Assembly (NCBI GenBank): GCA_910576385.1
Contig: CAJTIR010000039.1
Span: 1 to 33,871 of the forward strand
Direction: 5' to 3'
Source: Lachnospiraceae bacterium
GTDB lineage: Bacteria; Bacillota; Clostridia; Lachnospirales; Lachnospiraceae
DNA length: 33,871 bases
The notes under the pieces are model-generated. The model saw nothing but the letters and a program-made list of their open reading frames with translations, did not search any database and was not told where the DNA came from. Positions 33,600 to 33,871 of this stretch are shown here, piece by piece; position 1 is the first letter of the stretch; every line of letters starts with the position of its first letter. The translations under genes were made by a program, and so were the position numbers.

Positions 33600-33871
33600 T
33601 AATACAGGTTTTGTAACATATAAGATTTTTCTTATAGTCCTGTCTTTGACAGCCCAAATGTAAGAAGATTGCTGGAACCCTCATTTACTAGTTTTATTAG
33701 ACAATTGCGAAACAAGTTCAAAATCTTGATTCCAATAGGGCAAAGGCCCGGTTGAGCCGGACTTACAGGAGGTGGATGTGGATAACAAGGATTTTATGGC
33801 ATGGAAATAAGGCAGATAGCGGTATCTGCCTGCAAAACAGTATGTAACGCATGAGATTATGCAATCAATGG
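33600..33871 (+). other. Hairpin-rich intergenic region, truncated by the window end
   Basis: No long reading frame is present. Visible structures are TATAAGA-TTTT-TCTTATA (about 33620-33637) enclosed by ACAGG / CCTGT, CTGTC-TTT-GACAG (about 33642-33654), a GGGC-AAAG-GCCC or alternative CCGG-TTGAG-CCGG hairpin (about 33738-33762), a distant pairing of AAAATCTTG (about 33719) with CAAGGATTTT (about 33786), and GGCAGATA-GCGG-TATCTGCC (about 33811-33830). AGGAGGTGG at about 33768 could serve a short start (ATG or GTG), but each frame stops within 24 codons. It may be a structured RNA leader for a gene beyond the window. Confidence 0.35.

Noticed and set aside
33716-33830. RNase P, tmRNA, SRP or 6S RNA
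   Set aside because: The GGCCCGG and CCGGACTT segments recall RNase P superficially, but the universal core sequences of these RNAs are missing.

Overview
The window looks like a chromosomal segment of a spore-forming, anaerobic, moderately low-GC Clostridia bacterium, most likely a gut Lachnospiraceae. The reasons are the cotJ spore-coat operon, FeoAB ferrous iron uptake, a monomeric [FeFe] hydrogenase, AddAB in place of RecBCD, an alaS gene preceded by a 37-residue membrane microprotein, and strong AGGAGG-type ribosome binding sites. The assignment rests on gene content and family resemblance read by eye; no search was run.

Layout. 1-600: a small membrane protein gene facing the cotJABC operon (minus strand, 617-1773), with a SigK/SigE-like promoter upstream of cotJA. 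1900-4250: feoA-feoB, with a 17-bp palindrome just upstream of a TATAAT promoter. 4428-5876: an [FeFe] hydrogenase with a group B-like H-cluster signature. 5872-6000: a fold-back intergenic element. 6002-13712: a complete type II-A CRISPR-Cas locus, namely a tracrRNA with its own consensus promoter and terminator, cas9-cas1-cas2-csn2 coupled by overlapping or near-overlapping codons, a short leader ending in ATTTGAG, and an array of 22 identical 36-bp repeats plus one decayed terminal repeat. 13713-14305: gene-poor remnant DNA with a strong terminator. 14306-18411: an MBL-fold hydrolase, RNase HI, a membrane microprotein and alaS. 18477-22533: a coiled-coil protein, a structured 5'-UTR, a DUF2935-like protein with a Cys-rich 12-residue tandem repeat, and a decayed large multicopper oxidase. 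22721-33599: a small hypothetical gene, addB-addA, maf, an FAD-dependent oxidoreductase and a PrsA-like lipoprotein foldase. The last 270 bases hold several hairpins but no recognised gene.

How parts work together. The crRNA repeat and tracrRNA anti-repeat pair with a GA/AAGU bulge like that of the Streptococcus pyogenes system, so array, tracrRNA and Cas9 form one coherent interference unit. Cas1, Cas2 and Csn2 with the ATTTGAG leader anchor form the adaptation unit, for which AddAB about 10 kb away could supply DNA ends (inference). The array shows two kinds of internal spacer duplication. The DUF2935-like gene and the multicopper oxidase look like one transcription unit in which the oxidase has been lost by several independent mutations.

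The best candidates for undescribed biology are the two fold-back intergenic elements (5872-6000 and 18831-18946), the latter masking a ribosome binding site; the Cys-rich tandem-repeat tail; and the partial anti-repeat inside the CRISPR leader.
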